From the NCBI GenBank assembly GCA_021292165.1, contig JAHFWL010000404.1:28843-92842 (forward strand): a stretch of DNA of 64,000 nt, written 5' to 3'. This DNA comes from Shinisaurus crocodilurus (Eukaryota; Chordata; Lepidosauria; Squamata; Shinisauridae). The notes under the pieces were generated by a model, which saw only the letters and a list, made by a program, of their open reading frames with translations, was not told the origin of the DNA and made no database searches. A program made the position numbers and the translations under genes. Below are positions 1 through 10,765 of this stretch, piece after piece (the stretch's first letter is position 1; each line of letters starts with the position of its first letter).

Positions 1-340
1 ACAGATGAGGTGAGCTGATCTTGAGTTTTCCATTGAGAGCTGCTCTTTCGGTGTGTAGCCAAATGAGCTACATCCTCACATGTTCGCCTTCTTTTATCAT
101 ACCATCCTATGTTATTTCACACAACTCCATGTCAGTTCCCTGGGGTGGCAGACTCTGCCTTCATCCATCAGCCAGAGAACCAAGGGCCATTGAGGGGCTG
201 TACCCCATGCCTCCCAGGATTAACATCACGGCAAGGGGGAGACCAGCCTGACCCCATACATCGGCCAAAGAAGGAACAGCTGCAGGGAGCTGTTTTGCCC
301 TTCCCTGCCAGGAAAAAGACAAGAAAAAAACCCATCTTTA
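1..340. other. Unassigned sequence
   Basis: Mixed-composition sequence without a recognisable repeat, exon or RNA. Open frames here are short and carry no known motif. Confidence 0.4.
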
Positions 341-541
341 AGAACCTTGTAACTAAGAGCTGGTGCCTGAGTTGTTTTTTTCCCCCTCCTCCCTCCCAAT
401 CCCTTTTCTTTTTGTGTCATGTCTATTAGATTGTAAGCCTGAGGGCAGGGGCTGTCTAATATTAATCTTTGTAAGCTGCTCTAGGAGCCTGTTTTGGCTG
501 AAGAGCGGGGTAAAAATGCTGTAAATAATAAATAAATAAAG
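341..541 (+). repeat. LINE-type (L2/CR1-like) 3' tail
   Basis: Contains the phrase 'gattgtaagcctgagggcag', then 'gtaagctgctctaggagcc' and ends in AATAAATAAATAAA. The same tail recurs at 18310, 27180 and 54290, so it is a dispersed 3' end. Exact clade is not certain. Confidence 0.65.
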
Positions 542-661
542 TTCTGCAGTTAAATCTGCAGGTGTGAGAAGAACTTCTAGAACCACCATATTTCTGGTGC
601 TTCTAGACTACAAAACCCATAATGCAGTACATCGTAGTAAGGTAAGGTAATTACCTTATCC

Positions 662-1745
662 GTTGTGGAACTTCAGTATGCTGATGATAATGTGGTCTCC
701 GCACATTCAGAGGATGATCTCCAAACTATCTTAAATGCTTTTGCAGAAGCATACGAAAAACTTGGTCTCTCACTTAACATCAAAAAAACCAAAGTGCTTC
801 ATCAGCAAGTGCAAGCTAACCCTTTGATGACGCCATCTATCCAGCTTGGCGGGACAATACTGGAAAATGTTGATCATTTTCTCTATCTTGGCAGCTATCT
901 TTCTGTTACAGCTAACATCGAGAGTGAAATCCAGCATCGTTTGAGCTCCGCAAGTGCCGCGTTTTCTCGAATGAAACATAGAGTGTTCGAGGATCGGGAT
1001 ATTTGTAAGAAGACCAAAACACTGGTTTATGAAGCCATTGTATTACCAACTTTATTGTATGCCTGCGAAACATGGACTGTCTATAAACGTCACCTCCAAC
1101 TCCTTGAAAGATTTAATCAACGTTGCCTCCGGAAAATCCTGCGAATTACTTGGGAAGATAGGCGAACAAATGTCAGTGTACTGACTGGAAGAAGCAAAGA
1201 TTACTAGTGTTGAAAAAATGATCCTTCAATGCCAACTTCAGTGGACCGGTCATGTTGTTCGAATGCCTGACTGCCATCTCCCAAAGCAGTTACTTATTCC
1301 CAACTCAAGGATGGAAAGCGGAATATCGGTGGTCAATATAAGAGGTTTAAAGATGTTTTTAAGGCTAATCTTAAAAAATGCAATATAAACATCGAAAACT
1401 GGGAAGCTCTGGCCCATGAACGATCTAACTGGAGGTTGGCCTTTCACAAAGGTTCTATGTACTTTGAAGAAGCCCGAGTGCAAGGTGAAAGGGAGAAACA
1501 TGCTAAGTGAAAAGCACGTCAAACGAATCCTTTACAGGACCATCTTCCATCTGGTAACCTGTGTCCTCACTGTGGGAAGCTGTGTGGATCTAGAATTGGC
1601 CTCCACAGTCACTTACGGACGCATCGCTAGAGTCTACACAATTTTTCTTTAGAATTTCCTCCTTTTAAAATTTCCTTTTTGTAAATTTTTATCCTGGAAG
1701 ACAATCTTACTCGGTCACGAGTGATCGCCTGATGATGATGATGAG
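662..1745 (+). pseudogene. RTE-like non-LTR retrotransposon, 3' part of ORF2 (broken)
   Basis: The frame starts inside the reverse transcriptase at the catalytic box (LQYADDNVV) and runs through the thumb-type segment (LLYACETWTVYKRH) to about 1207, where a frameshift ends it. Coding resemblance continues in another frame (QWTGHVVRMPDCHLPKQL) and after an in-frame TGA near 1507 it ends in a C-terminal C2H2-like finger (CPHCGKLCGSRIGLHSHLRTH) at about 1560-1625. The 3' UTR ends in a TGATGATGATGA tail. The element is 5'-truncated and dead. A second copy lies in reverse at 28953-29388. RTE or RTEX affiliation is from family resemblance only. Confidence 0.8.
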
Positions 1746-2555
1746 TATGAAATATACCAAGAAAAGACCTGGGCCCGGTTCCAGCTTGAGTTACACATTG
1801 TATGAGGAGCCACACATACCTATTTATATTCTAACACCAATGGGGAACTCCATCCCTCATCCACATGTGTGTGAACCCTGCAGTGCAAATACCAAATGCA
1901 TTGCATTGGATGCCTCACATCTGTATTCTTACTCCAGTACATCTGGATGTACATCCACATATACTTAGCCTACAATGGCCTGTAAAATGCAATATTTCCC
2001 TTGTTTGTAATAGAACTCTTTAATACATCACCATGGACAGTTCTTTAATTGATTCTGAAGCAGTTTTGCCTTTGTCTACTGGTCTGCCTTTCTTCCTTTA
2101 TGTCCACTTTCTTTTTTGTTTTCAATCTCAATCCATCAAGGCAAACTCTCTCTGGATACAGCACAGTTAAATTAACATTCCCAATTTCACCCCATTGTAC
2201 TTGACATATTATCAAGGACATTTAAGATTGGATTTCAGGCAGTGTTTGCCTCCTGTGCAAACCAGTGTGTAATCAGTTACTGATCGTAGAGTGGCCTGTT
2301 CTTGCTGGCTTTTCCCGCCAATGAGTAGGACCATACTTGGCATTCAAAGACACATGAAAAAGAACCAGCTTTGTCCTGGATATTTTGAATGGGATATCTT
2401 ACCCTTGGGAGTGGAGGCTGTAATTGCAGCCATTACTTATGCAATTTGCGCAAATTTCCTTACTGTTGAAAAAAAAGATGCGCAAACTACGGCCTGTCTT
2501 AGAGATGGAGGTCTGCGGAGAAACCCGACTTGGCTCACTGTTCTGATCATCAGGT
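1746..2555. other. Unassigned sequence
   Basis: Single-copy-looking, AT-moderate sequence. No motif, long frame or known repeat recognised. Confidence 0.4.
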
Positions 2556-3062
2556 TGGAAGTAGGGGTATATGACTCTCCTCGCAGCAGGCGTAGCGGGC
2601 CGAAATCGACCCCGCTCACGCCTGCTGCGAGGCTCGCGGGGCCTTGCCTGGTCCCGTGGTGGCTCGCCTCTCTGCAGCGAGCCGCCCGCGCCGCCCGCGC
2701 TGGTCCCAGTGCGTCAGTTCCGGCAGGCCGGAAGTGATGCGACAGGACCCTGCGCCGGTGCGCTGGAGCCCCGTGCTACGTTTTTATGCGGAGAAACCAG
2801 GGCAACAGGGCTTAAACAGCCCTGTTGCCCTGGTTTCCCTGTAAAAAAAACGTAGCGCAGGGGTCCAGTGCGCCGGCGCAGGGTCCCGTCCCGTCAATTC
2901 CAGTGTGCCGGAAGTGACGCGACGGACCAGCGTGGGCGGCACGGGTGGCTCACCGCGGAGAGGCGAGCCGCCGGTGGATTCAGGTAGGCCCGCGCAAGCC
3001 TCGCGTGGGTGTGAGCGGGGCCGATTTCGGCCCGCGAGGCAATGCAGTCCACCCCTAGTTTA
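2556..3062. mobile_element. GC-rich palindromic non-autonomous DNA element (G family)
   Basis: Flanked by TAGGGGT on the left and ACCCCTA on the right, which are inverted. The outer arms share 'gcgggccgaaatcgacc' and its approximate inverse near 3020. The centre (about 2795-2840) is a hairpin built from CCAGGGCAACAGGG and its reverse complement. GGAAGTGAYGCGACRGGACC blocks appear on both sides. Same architecture as the elements at 4251, 7147, 9994, 11983, 28165, 40868 and 63437. No clear target duplication. Confidence 0.65.
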
Positions 3063-3290
3063 GGGAAGCTCTATCGCTGCTGCCCATTTGGCAGTGGAAA
3101 ATGAATGTTCAAAGGACAGAGGCTTAGGGTGCAGTCCAATCTGGATGCCTGTAGCCCTCCAAACTTGGAGGATTATGGGCATCCTATACAGGGCGGGAGG
3201 AGATCAGAGGCGAAGGTCATCTCTGCGCTCCTCGCACCCTGCAAAACACTTAGATGGTCAATTTTGGCCATCTAAAGGCACAATCCTGTA
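3063..3290. other. Unassigned sequence
   Basis: No recognisable feature. Confidence 0.3.
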
Positions 3291-3292
3291 CA

Positions 3293-3400
3293 AGTTTAGA
3301 CAGAAAAAAGGCCTACAACTCCCAGCATGCCCCAGCCAGCTCTGCTGCCTGGGGCATGCTTTGAGTTGTAGGCCTTTCTCTCTCTCTAAACTTGCAGAAG
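3293..3400. repeat. Hairpin element related to the TACAACTCCCAGCATGCC family
   Basis: Inverted arms: AAGTTTAGACAG...GGCCTACAACTCCCAGCATG on the left and ...GAGTTGTAGGCC...CTAAACTTG on the right, meeting in CCAGCCAGCTCTGCTGCC. A broken relative lies at 54120-54240. The central block is shared with the hairpins at 7935, 22416, 29991 and 38069, but the termini differ. Confidence 0.7.
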
Positions 3401-3420
3401 ATTGCACCCCAAATGTTGCA

Positions 3421-3696
3421 CCTTGGAGTGGCGTAGTGGTGAGAGTGTTGGACCGGGACTCGGGAGATCCGGGTTCGAGTCCCCGCTCGGCCATGAAACC
3501 CACTGGGTGACTTTGGGCCAGTCGCTGACTCTCAGCCTAACCTCCCTCACAGGGTTGTTGTGAGGATAAAATGGAAAAGAGGGCTAACCATGTAGGCTAG
3601 CCTATTGGAGGAGGAGGACTATGTAAGCTGCCTTGGGTTCCTTTTAGGAAAGAAGGCGGGGTATAAATATAATAAAATAAATAAAAAATAAATAAG
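3421..3696 (+). mobile_element. tRNA-derived SINE (Sauria-SINE type), near full length
   Basis: The tRNA-like head has an A-box-like GGCGTAGTGGTGAG and a B box GGTTCGAGTCC. The body includes 'ccactgggtgactttgggcc' and 'cacagggttgttgtgagga', and the 3' end is AAGGCGGGGTATAAAT with an AATAAA-rich tail. This matches the known layout of squamate Sauria SINEs. It is a retroposon, not a functional tRNA gene. Confidence 0.9.
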
Positions 3697-3828
3697 GAGG
3701 TTGGGGCACCACCAGGATACTTCGTACTGCGGCAGCACCTGTCTGCTCCCCACCCACCCACCCAGAATGTCCACTCACCCCCTTCCTTGAGGTTGCTTTT
3801 GCTACCTTGGAGAAGCAGTCAGTGCTGT

Positions 3829-4048
3829 TTATTTATTTTATTTATTATATTTATACCCCGCCTTTTTTCCTGCAAGGAACCCAAGGCGGCTTACATAATC
3901 CTCCTCCTCCTCCTCTCCACTTTATCCTCACAACAACCCTGTGAGGTAGGTTAGGCTGAGAGTCAGTGACTGGCCCAAAGTCACCCAGTGAGTTTCACGG
4001 CCGAGCGGGGACTAGAACCCGGATCTCCCGAGTCCCAGTCCGACAGGA
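3829..4048 (-). mobile_element. tRNA-derived SINE (Sauria-SINE type), head truncated
   Basis: Reverse-strand copy of the 3421 element: starts with TTTATTTTATTTATTATATT (the tail), then the CACAACAACCCTGTGAGG and CACCCAGTGAGTTTC blocks, and stops at 'gagtcccagtccga' within the tRNA head. About 130 bp separates it from the forward copy. Confidence 0.88.
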
Positions 4049-4242
4049 TGGGGAAGGAGCACCAAGCTCGGATTCGCAGCTCTGCCTTGGAGCAAGTTTC
4101 TGAGATTGGAGCTGGGATTCCAAAATATCCTATATGGCTGTCTAGATGCAGTCTAGTGGCCATAGGATTGCACTGTTACTGTATCCTGCCCCCAAAGCTC
4201 TTAAGAAATTCTTGCTCCCTCCCCTCAAATTACTGAAATGGC
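4049..4242. other. Unassigned sequence
   Basis: No recognisable feature between the SINE and the target duplication of the next element. Confidence 0.3.
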
Positions 4243-4250
4243 CTCCCAAA

Positions 4251-5447
4251 TAGGGATGTGTGAAGATTTCGTTTGGGGGGTGGAAGTCCTGCAAACTCTC
4301 CGGGTTCAACCCCACCTCAAACTCCGTCCCACTTACCTGCTTCCCTGGTTCGACTCGCGTTCTCCCAAGCTGAGCTGGGGAAGCGACTTCCAGGTTCCCG
4401 TCAGGCCGTTTTTTACGTAGAAAATGCAGTAAGAGATGCCAAACAGGGCTGCAATTTATTTATTTATTTAATTCATTTATTCAGTTTATATCCCGCCTAT
4501 ACACAAATGCCCTAGGCGGAATACAAAATCATAATCAAACCAAACAAATATACAGCAATATGCAATTAAAACTGGCTAATACAATTAAGCATAAAAACAG
4601 AATGAAAATTCCATAAAATTCCACAAAAATTGATAAAGGTGTAATAAAAGTGTAATAGATAGAATGCTAGAAAAGAAAGGCCTGCCAGAATAATAAAGTC
4701 TTCAGTGCCTGCTTAGATACCTTCAAAGACGTCAGCAGACGCATTTCAGTCGGCAGATCATTTCCCACAACTGTGGGGCAGCAAAGGAAAAAAGTCCTTC
4801 AATGTAGAGCTGCCAGTCTCACATCGGGCAGCTGCAACAGCTGACCCTCAGAGGACCTTAAGTGGCGTGGTGGAACATAATTTGCGCAAGTTACTCACAT
4901 TGCGGCTACTTTTAACGTATCTCATGCCATTTTCTACATAAAAAGCAGCCCGCCGGGAACTAGATGTGGAAATAAGGCTGGGCGCGCTGCCCGAGCCTTA
5001 TTTCCCCCCTCCCCGCCTCGTTTTTTCGAGTGGCGCACAGCACCACTCAAACGATTTTCTTACCCTGTCCGACGCTTTCGGGCCCGGAAATGGACCCCTG
5101 CGCAGGCGCAGAACGGTCCCGTCGTGTCATTTCCGGTCCCGGAAGTGACACGACGGGACCGTTTGAGGAGAGCGGGCGGTTCTCCGCCAGAACGAGCGGC
5201 GGGGGCAGCTCTCCGCAGAGTGCGCGAGCCGCCCCGAAGACAAGGTAAGGCCTCGCTGGGGCGTGAGCAGGTCCATGTTCGGCCTCGTTCGGCCCTGGCA
5301 AGGCTCGTTTGTACAACCCTACCGGGAACCCAGAAGCTCGACGAGCGGCTCGACGTGCGTCTGTTTTTGGCTCGGCTCGGCAGGTGCCGCAGCAGGTGTC
5401 CACTGAGCCGGAGGCGGGTCGGGTCCCTGCCGGGCTGCCCACCACTG
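4251..5447. mobile_element. hAT-like palindromic element (G family), split by a LINE tail
   Basis: Starts TAGGGATGTG and ends CCACCACTG; flanked on both sides by the identical 8-mer CTCCCAAA (4243-4250 and 5448-5455), the target-duplication length of hAT elements. Its AT-rich core around GCGCAAGTTACTCAC is split by the insertion at 4459-4878. The right half is very GC-rich, with CGGTCCCGTCGTGTCA and CACGACGGGACCG inverted around 5110-5162. No transposase is encoded. Confidence 0.82.
4459..4878 (-). mobile_element. LINE 3' end inserted in the G-family element
   Basis: Begins with an ATTTATTTATTT tail read in reverse, then 'tatatcccgcctatacacaa' and a long AT-rich 3' UTR, ending in a C-terminal-like coding relic. 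The host element resumes with ATTTGCGCAAG, so the insertion is younger than its host. L2-like, clade not certain. Confidence 0.65.
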
Positions 5448-5515
5448 CTCCCAAATTCCCCATTGCCAAATTTGATGGTGAATTGGGTGGCAGCGTGTTA
5501 GCTCAGTGCTGGATT

Positions 5516-5542
5516 TGTGTGTGTGTGTGTGTGTGTGTGTGT
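5516..5542. repeat. (TG)n microsatellite
   Basis: About 13 uninterrupted TG units. Confidence 0.97.
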
Positions 5543-5569
5543 TATAATTTGTTCTGTTTTTAATGTTTG

Positions 5570-5930
5570 AGTCATTTGTCACCAAAATGGTCTATGTGGA
5601 GGCTTTTAATCATTAAATGGTATATGGTGGGGTGGTAAATTGGTTTTAGCAGTCGTGTTTTCATTAACTTGTTCTTTTAAAATAAATTAATTGGTTTTAA
5701 AAAATTTCATAATGTTTTAATTATATTTTTAACTGTGTTTTATTGTTTGCTTTTAATTATTGTTGTACACTGCCCAGAGAGCTTCGGCTATTGGGCGGTA
5801 TAGAAAATGAATAAATAATAATAATAATAATAATAATGATAATAATAATAATAATTATTATTATTATTTGCTGTTAGCCACCTTGGGTTTTCTTGCAAAG
5901 TAAGGCGGGATATTATTTTTTAACCAAATT
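5570..5930 (+). repeat. L2-like LINE 3' end, then a SINE-tail fragment
   Basis: AT-rich UTR ending in 'cccagagagcttcggctatt' and GGGCGGTATAG, followed by an (ATA)n tract at about 5813-5868. Just after it is CACCTTGGG...AAGGCGGGATAT, the 3' signature of the tRNA-SINE. Confidence 0.7.
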
Positions 5931-6560
5931 AATACACAAAATGATTGTGCACTAAAGTAAGGACCAATGAGAGAGAAGCTTTCCACGCATGGAACACGTG
6001 ACAAAGAAGACACATTCTCCTGGTTTGGGTCAGTCTTCCTCAGCATCCGAGTTTCTCCAGTTCTGTCCCTCTGTCGCTCTTCTAACGAGTTGGACAGGGA
6101 CGCCTCTCGCCAAAATTATTGGATCTGGAGGAGGTTATTTGCTTAGCTGAGCTGCATCAGCAGCCTGTGTTGAATAAAGCAAAGATGTGTTTTCTTTGCC
6201 GCCTGTCTCGTTTATTAGAGATATTGCAGACGGCAGGTTGGAGGGCATGTTTGCGTGCTAAGGAATGATAAGGCAGCTGCCTGGGGGGGTGAAGGGAAGG
6301 CAAGCAAATATGACAGATGGGGCTGAATGTTATCTGAGCAGCTCCAACCATAACATCTAACCTGCCTGCCTATCGGTTGTATCATAGATATGACAGTCGC
6401 ATATCTATATCTGTTGACATCACTGGGTGCCGTTCAGCTCCTTTCCTCTGCTTCTCTGGCCTCCTCGGCCTCAAATGGCACAGTCTGTTCTCTTCCTGTC
6501 AAAACACAGACCCTTCCCTGTTCACTCTTCCTGGGGCTTGTGCTGGAGTGGAGGGGGAAT
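5931..6560. other. Unassigned sequence
   Basis: No repeat or coding signal recognised. Confidence 0.35.
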
Positions 6561-6784
6561 TTATTCGGTTTGCATGTTAATGTGAACGGACCTGATTTTG
6601 CACAAACAAGCCAACGCATGAACCAAAACTCAGTTCTCCTTCAAATTTCGCACTTCTCCAAATTTTGCAATGGAGTTTCCACCTATTAGGGGAGAGTGCA
6701 CATAAAAGTGTGCATATTAGGGGAAATGATGTTAAATTGTATTGTGTTAGGGGAAATTGCTTGAAAAAACGGTGACTATTTTAA

Positions 6785-7005
6785 AACTGTTTTAAATTCT
6801 TTACTGCATTTTAAATCTCTGTACTGCTGCTAGGTTTTATTTCAGCTTTCACTTCGATTTTACACTGTAGTTTTAATTTTTTTTTACAATTTCTGTACTG
6901 TTTTTTGTGTTGTATTTTGTGTTTGTGGACGTTGTGAACTGCCCAGAGAGCTTCAGCTATTTGGCGGTATAGGAATGTAATAAATAAATAAATAAATAAA
7001 TATTG
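6785..7005 (+). repeat. L2-like LINE 3' tail
   Basis: UTR ending in 'cccagagagcttcagctatt', TGGCGGTATAGGAATG and (AATA)n; inserted in the B-family element. Confidence 0.75.
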
Positions 7006-7146
7006 GGGAAACAATTGTTTGGGAAAAAATTCATGTATTAGGAGAGGTGTGCGCACAAAAAATGTGTACACATCTTCATGCGAGGGACCAACCAAACGTA
7101 AAGCTGGAAAAATGCTCAACGTTCAGAACAAATCAATCATGACGTA

Positions 7147-7490
7147 GGGATGTGTGAGGATTTCATTTGGGGGGTGGCAAACTCGCCGGGCTCAACCCCC
7201 CCAAACTCTGTCCCTCCTACCTGTTTCCCCAGCTCGACTCTCATGCTCCCGAGCCGAGCCGGGGAAGCGACCTCCTGCCTCCCAGCGGAGTGCTTTTTGT
7301 GTAGAAAATGGCATAAGAAAGAGACATTAAAAATGGCCGCAATTTGTGCAAGTTACGCAAATCACGGCTGCTTTTAATGTATCTTAGGCATTTTCTATGT
7401 AAAAAGTACTCCGCCGGGAACCTGGAAGTCCAGAGAGTGGCTCGGCTGGCGCTCGCTTTCGGCCTGGCTCAGCGGGTCACCCACCACTAA
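7147..7490. mobile_element. G-family palindromic element
   Basis: Begins TAGGGATGTGTGAGG and ends CACCCACCACTA. The core pairs AAAATGGCATAAGA with the inverse near 7380-7400, around GCGCAAGTTACGC-like sequence. It interrupts the B-family element; a clean target duplication is not visible. Confidence 0.7.
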
Positions 7491-7551
7491 GATTGGAAGT
7501 GAATTAGGAACTGAGGGAAACTGAAATTGACTGATTAGTCCATCCCTAGTT

Positions 7552-7886
7552 TTTGTGGAAACCCCCTTCCCAGCCCCATATCCCCTCAGCTCCATCTCTT
7601 TCTCTGCCAGACTCCTGCCTCCTCCCGCCAGGTACCCAGGGAACCCGAATCAGGGCTTCTAGCAGCAGGGAAGAGGCACCATATTCCCTGCACCAGCTGG
7701 GCAGTTCACTGACAGGGGGCGCTCTTGGCCTGATATCCTGCAGCAGCAGCACCCCCCCCCCACTGGTACTTTTGGCATTTTGTCCCTGCCCCATTTTGCC
7801 TTTGGCCCTGCTGGAGTGCGGCCCTCGAGAGCTTTTCTGCAACTGAATTTGGCCCTCAGGCTGAAATAGGTTCAACACTCCTGTGC
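7552..7886. repeat. hAT-like element fragment (E family)
   Basis: Ends with 'ggctgaaataggttcaac' and ACTCCTG. The same terminal block recurs at about 32640 and 61180. Its left end is not defined. Confidence 0.5.
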
Positions 7887-7934
7887 CGAGCCATATAGGG
7901 CTTTTAAAGTCAAAACCAGGACTTTGAATTAGGC

Positions 7935-8069
7935 CAGTGTTTCTCAACCTTGGGTCCCCAGATGTTTTTGGCCTACAGCTCCCAGCATGCCCCAGCCAGC
8001 ATAGCTGGCTGGGGCATGCTGGGAGTTGTAGGCCAAAAACATCTGGGGACCCAAGGTTGAGAAACACTG
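7935..8069. mobile_element. Hairpin hAT MITE, perfect 8-bp TSD
   Basis: Almost perfect palindrome starting CAGTGTTTCTCAACCTTGGG, ending in its reverse complement. Flanked by AATTAGGC at 7927-7934 and 8070-8077. The arm contains CTACAGCTCCCAGCATGCC. No coding capacity. Confidence 0.92.
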
Positions 8070-8077
8070 AATTAGGC

Positions 8078-8765
8078 ATACTAGTAGATTCCTATCAACA
8101 TTTTTGTCTTGGATGGCCTCTACCGGAAGGACGGCGAGGAGGGTACTACGCTGCAACAGGCAGTGCAGTGAACCTTCACAGCATCCGGAAGCCAGGATAG
8201 TTTCTTGGCGCCGCGCCAGGGCCTTGCATATAGCCTCAGCTTGTTAGGAAGAGCACCAGAGATAATTGCCTTGAAGCTGTTTTCCTGAATTACATTCCTT
8301 AGAATAAGGGCTGCTTTTGCAGTGAGAAACAAAACTGTTTCCTTTACTCAAGCCGCTTCTCCCCCTTGTCTCCCAGGAGGGGTGGCTCATGTTTGGCTTA
8401 CTGACAGCCTCTGAAACAGGGGGAGAGAGGAACGTTGTAAAATGCATGGCAAGGAGCGTTGTCCTTTGGCTTTTCCGCTTCGGACGAGGAGCGTCCAAGT
8501 GTCCAAGCAACCTACCTAGTGCCCCAGGAGTGATGTCCGTGATATCAGGAAGCCCTTCCACTGGGGGGGACCCATGTGTAAGCTTTGCTTTGCTTGTTTA
8601 TTGATAACCTGCATCCGTATTTCTTCAATTTATGTATTCAACAAACTGCACGTTATCTTTCACACAAGTGGTTTTATTTCTTCCTGATTATCCTCGAATC
8701 TGAAGTGAGGTGCCTTGGCTGGGCCAGGCCCCTGGGCTAATACAATGGGGGGAAAGCCGGACAGC
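8078..8765. other. Unassigned sequence
   Basis: Mixed-composition sequence without a recognised repeat or coding motif. Confidence 0.35.
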
Positions 8766-8769
8766 CTTT

Positions 8770-9120
8770 TCGATGGCTACACCTAGGCTCTGAAACTCCC
8801 TTCCAAGGGAGGTGTGTCTCATCTCAATAATGGCCTTCCGGAAGCCGGTAAAGACCTTACTTTTGGGGAGTGCATCCAGTATGTCATTTCAATTTGTGTT
8901 TTTACTTGATCTCTATTTATATTTATATATATATATATATATGGCTTTGATGGCCGTTGCATTGTTTTATGTTGCTGTTCTCATGTTTTATGTGCTGTTG
9001 TAAATGGGAAAGGCTGTTTTTCGTTGTTAAATTGTTGGCTTTGCTGTAAGCCACCTAGAACTCTTCAGAGTCATGGTGAGGTAGAAATGCTTTTAAATAA
9101 AATGAAATGAATAAATCTAT
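8770..9120 (+). repeat. L2-clade LINE 3' end
   Basis: Short ORF2 C-terminal relic (TCTGAAACTCCCTTCCAAGG) then a T-rich UTR, a (TA)n run at 8922-8942, GTAAGCCACCTAGAACTC and AAATAAAATGAAATGAATAAA. Confidence 0.75.
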
Positions 9121-9169
9121 GTTTTTCTTCTCTCCCACAGTTCTGGGCAGGCACAGGAAATATGTACAA

Positions 9170-9925
9170 ACTTGTATGGGTCACTTTAAGACAACATTAG
9201 ACAGTACTAAGGCTGGAGTCCTGGGTTCAAATCCTTAATCAGCTATGAATCTCTAGGGCAGGGCTCTCCGACCTTGGCTCCCCAGATGTTGCTGGACCAC
9301 AGATCCCAGAATCCCTTGCCGTTAGCCATGCTGGCTGAGTATGCTGGGAGCTGTAGGCCAGCAACATCTGGGGACCCAAGGTTGGAGAGCCCTGCTCTAG
9401 GTGAATTCGAGCACTCTCTCTCACCCTGACTTACCTCACAGGGTTGCTAGTGAGGATAAAAGAGAGGGCTTAAAATGTACCAACCGCAATTTAAAAAGAA
9501 AATAGATCATTTCCCTTAGAAAAACAGGATCCATAGACACACTTTGCCACCAGCTAATTAATGTTTCGGGCCCATACTCCGAAAATGTTGGTTGAAAAGC
9601 TTCCGTTGCTAATGAGTTCCATCACATCTTTGCTAATTCTTTCCAGTTTCACTGCCAGCTCAATTATCACGCTATTGTGCTACTACTGAAAAGCTAAAGT
9701 GAGTGAAAGGCAGTTCCTTTGCTTTAAGTGACTTGTAAGGGTCACCTTGAGACAACATTAGACAGTACTAAGGCTGGAGTCCCGGGTTCAAATCCTTAAC
9801 AAGCCACAAATCTTTAGGTGAATTCGAGCACTCTCTCTCACCCTAACACGGTTGCTAGTGAGGATAAAAGGGAGAGCTAAAAATGTACCAACTGCATTTT
9901 TTTAAAAAAAGATCATTAAAAAAAT
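9170..9925. repeat. Local duplication of an old tRNA-SINE-like unit
   Basis: Two copies of a unit share 'acaacattagacagtactaa', GGTTCAAATCC and 'gtgaattcgagcactctctc'. One spans 9175-9500, the other 9730-9915, about 550 bp apart. The first copy is interrupted by a hairpin element; the second preserves the uninterrupted site. The B-box-like GGTTCAAATCC and GAGGATAAAA blocks suggest a degenerate SINE inside the unit. Confidence 0.75.
9259..9394. mobile_element. Hairpin hAT MITE with an empty site nearby
   Basis: Palindrome with CAGGGCTCTCC termini. Flanks are CTCTAGGG and CTCTAGGT (7 of 8 match). The duplicated unit at 9810 reads straight through (TCTTTAGGTGAATTC), confirming an insertion. Confidence 0.92.
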
Positions 9926-9993
9926 ATATAGATCAAAGTCTGAAAGTCAGGAATAGAAAAAAACACACCCCATAATCAACAGGCATCAAAAGT

Positions 9994-10490
9994 AGGGGTG
10001 GGCGATCCACCCACCCCCCGACTCACCACACGCTCAGCGAGCATTGCCGCCGCATCTGTTGAGCTGGACCAAAAGCAAGCGCCAGCCGAGGTGCTCGCCA
10101 AACTTCTGGGTTCCCGCCTTCCCGGTGCTACGTTTTATATGTGGAAAATGGCATAAGATACGTTAAAAGCAGCTGCGATTTGCGTAACTTGCACAAATTG
10201 CAGCGGTTTTTAACATATGTTACGCCATTTTCTACGAAAACAGCGTAGCGCCGAGAACCCGGAAGCCACTTTCCCGGCTTGGCTCACAAGAATGTGAGTC
10301 GAGCCGGGGAAGCAGGTAAGGCGATCAGAACTTGGGGAGGGGTTTGAGCCTGGCGAGTTTGCCGGACTTCACCCCCCTGCATTGAGCAGGGGGTTGGACT
10401 CGATGGCCTTGTAGGCCCCTTCCAACTCTACTTTTCTATGATTCTGTGATTCTTCCACTCCCCCCAATCGAGCTCCCTGCACATCCCTAC
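9994..10490. mobile_element. G-family palindromic element with CR1 tail inserted
   Basis: Starts TAGGGGTGGGCG and ends GCACATCCCTA. Core hairpin at about 10139-10243: AAAATGGCATAAGATACG pairs with the inverse around TTTGCGTAACTTGCACAAA. A CR1 3' end lies at 10380-10452 inside it. Confidence 0.75.
10380..10452 (+). mobile_element. CR1 3' end
   Basis: 'gttggactcgatggccttgt' and 'aactctacttttctatg' end in ATTCTGTGATTCT, the short-octamer terminus typical of CR1 elements. Inserted in the G-family element. Confidence 0.9.
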
Positions 10491-10708
10491 AAAAAAGGCA
10501 CTACAGCCCAAGAGTATGTAGATCCCCACTGGACTCATCCAACACAGGCATGCTACCCAGACAGATTAAAAATTAGAAGAGGAACTCAACTAATCCTCCT
10601 CTCATTCTTAACTGTTTAGGCAGACCGTGGGCTGTACTTCCAAAATGGCTGTGGGGTGGGGGAAGTTATGAAGGGCAACAAAGCTGAGACTCACTGCAAG
10701 GACCTAAA
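10491..10708. other. Unassigned sequence
   Basis: No feature recognised. Confidence 0.3.
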
Positions 10709-10711
10709 AGA

Positions 10712-10764
<53 letters not shown>
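10709..10764. repeat. (TAA)n microsatellite
   Basis: About 18 uninterrupted TAA units at the 3' tail of the following reverse-strand LINE fragment. Confidence 0.97.

Positions 10765-10765
<1 letters not shown>

Larger units (their letters stand above)
6561..7551. mobile_element. AT-rich non-autonomous DNA element (B family) with two insertions
   Basis: B-family phrases (repeated AAATGTGYRTATTAGG, 'aaattgcttgaaaaa') appear at 6660-6780 and 7008-7140, and the B 3' end ('gaaattgac', CCATCCCTA) at 7491-7551. The middle is interrupted by an L2 tail (about 6785-7005) and a G-family element (7147-7490). A comparable copy lies at 36738-37145. Confidence 0.6.

Noticed and set aside
3421..3500. tRNA gene
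   Set aside because: A and B boxes are present but the sequence continues into a SINE body and AT-rich tail, with several copies in the window.
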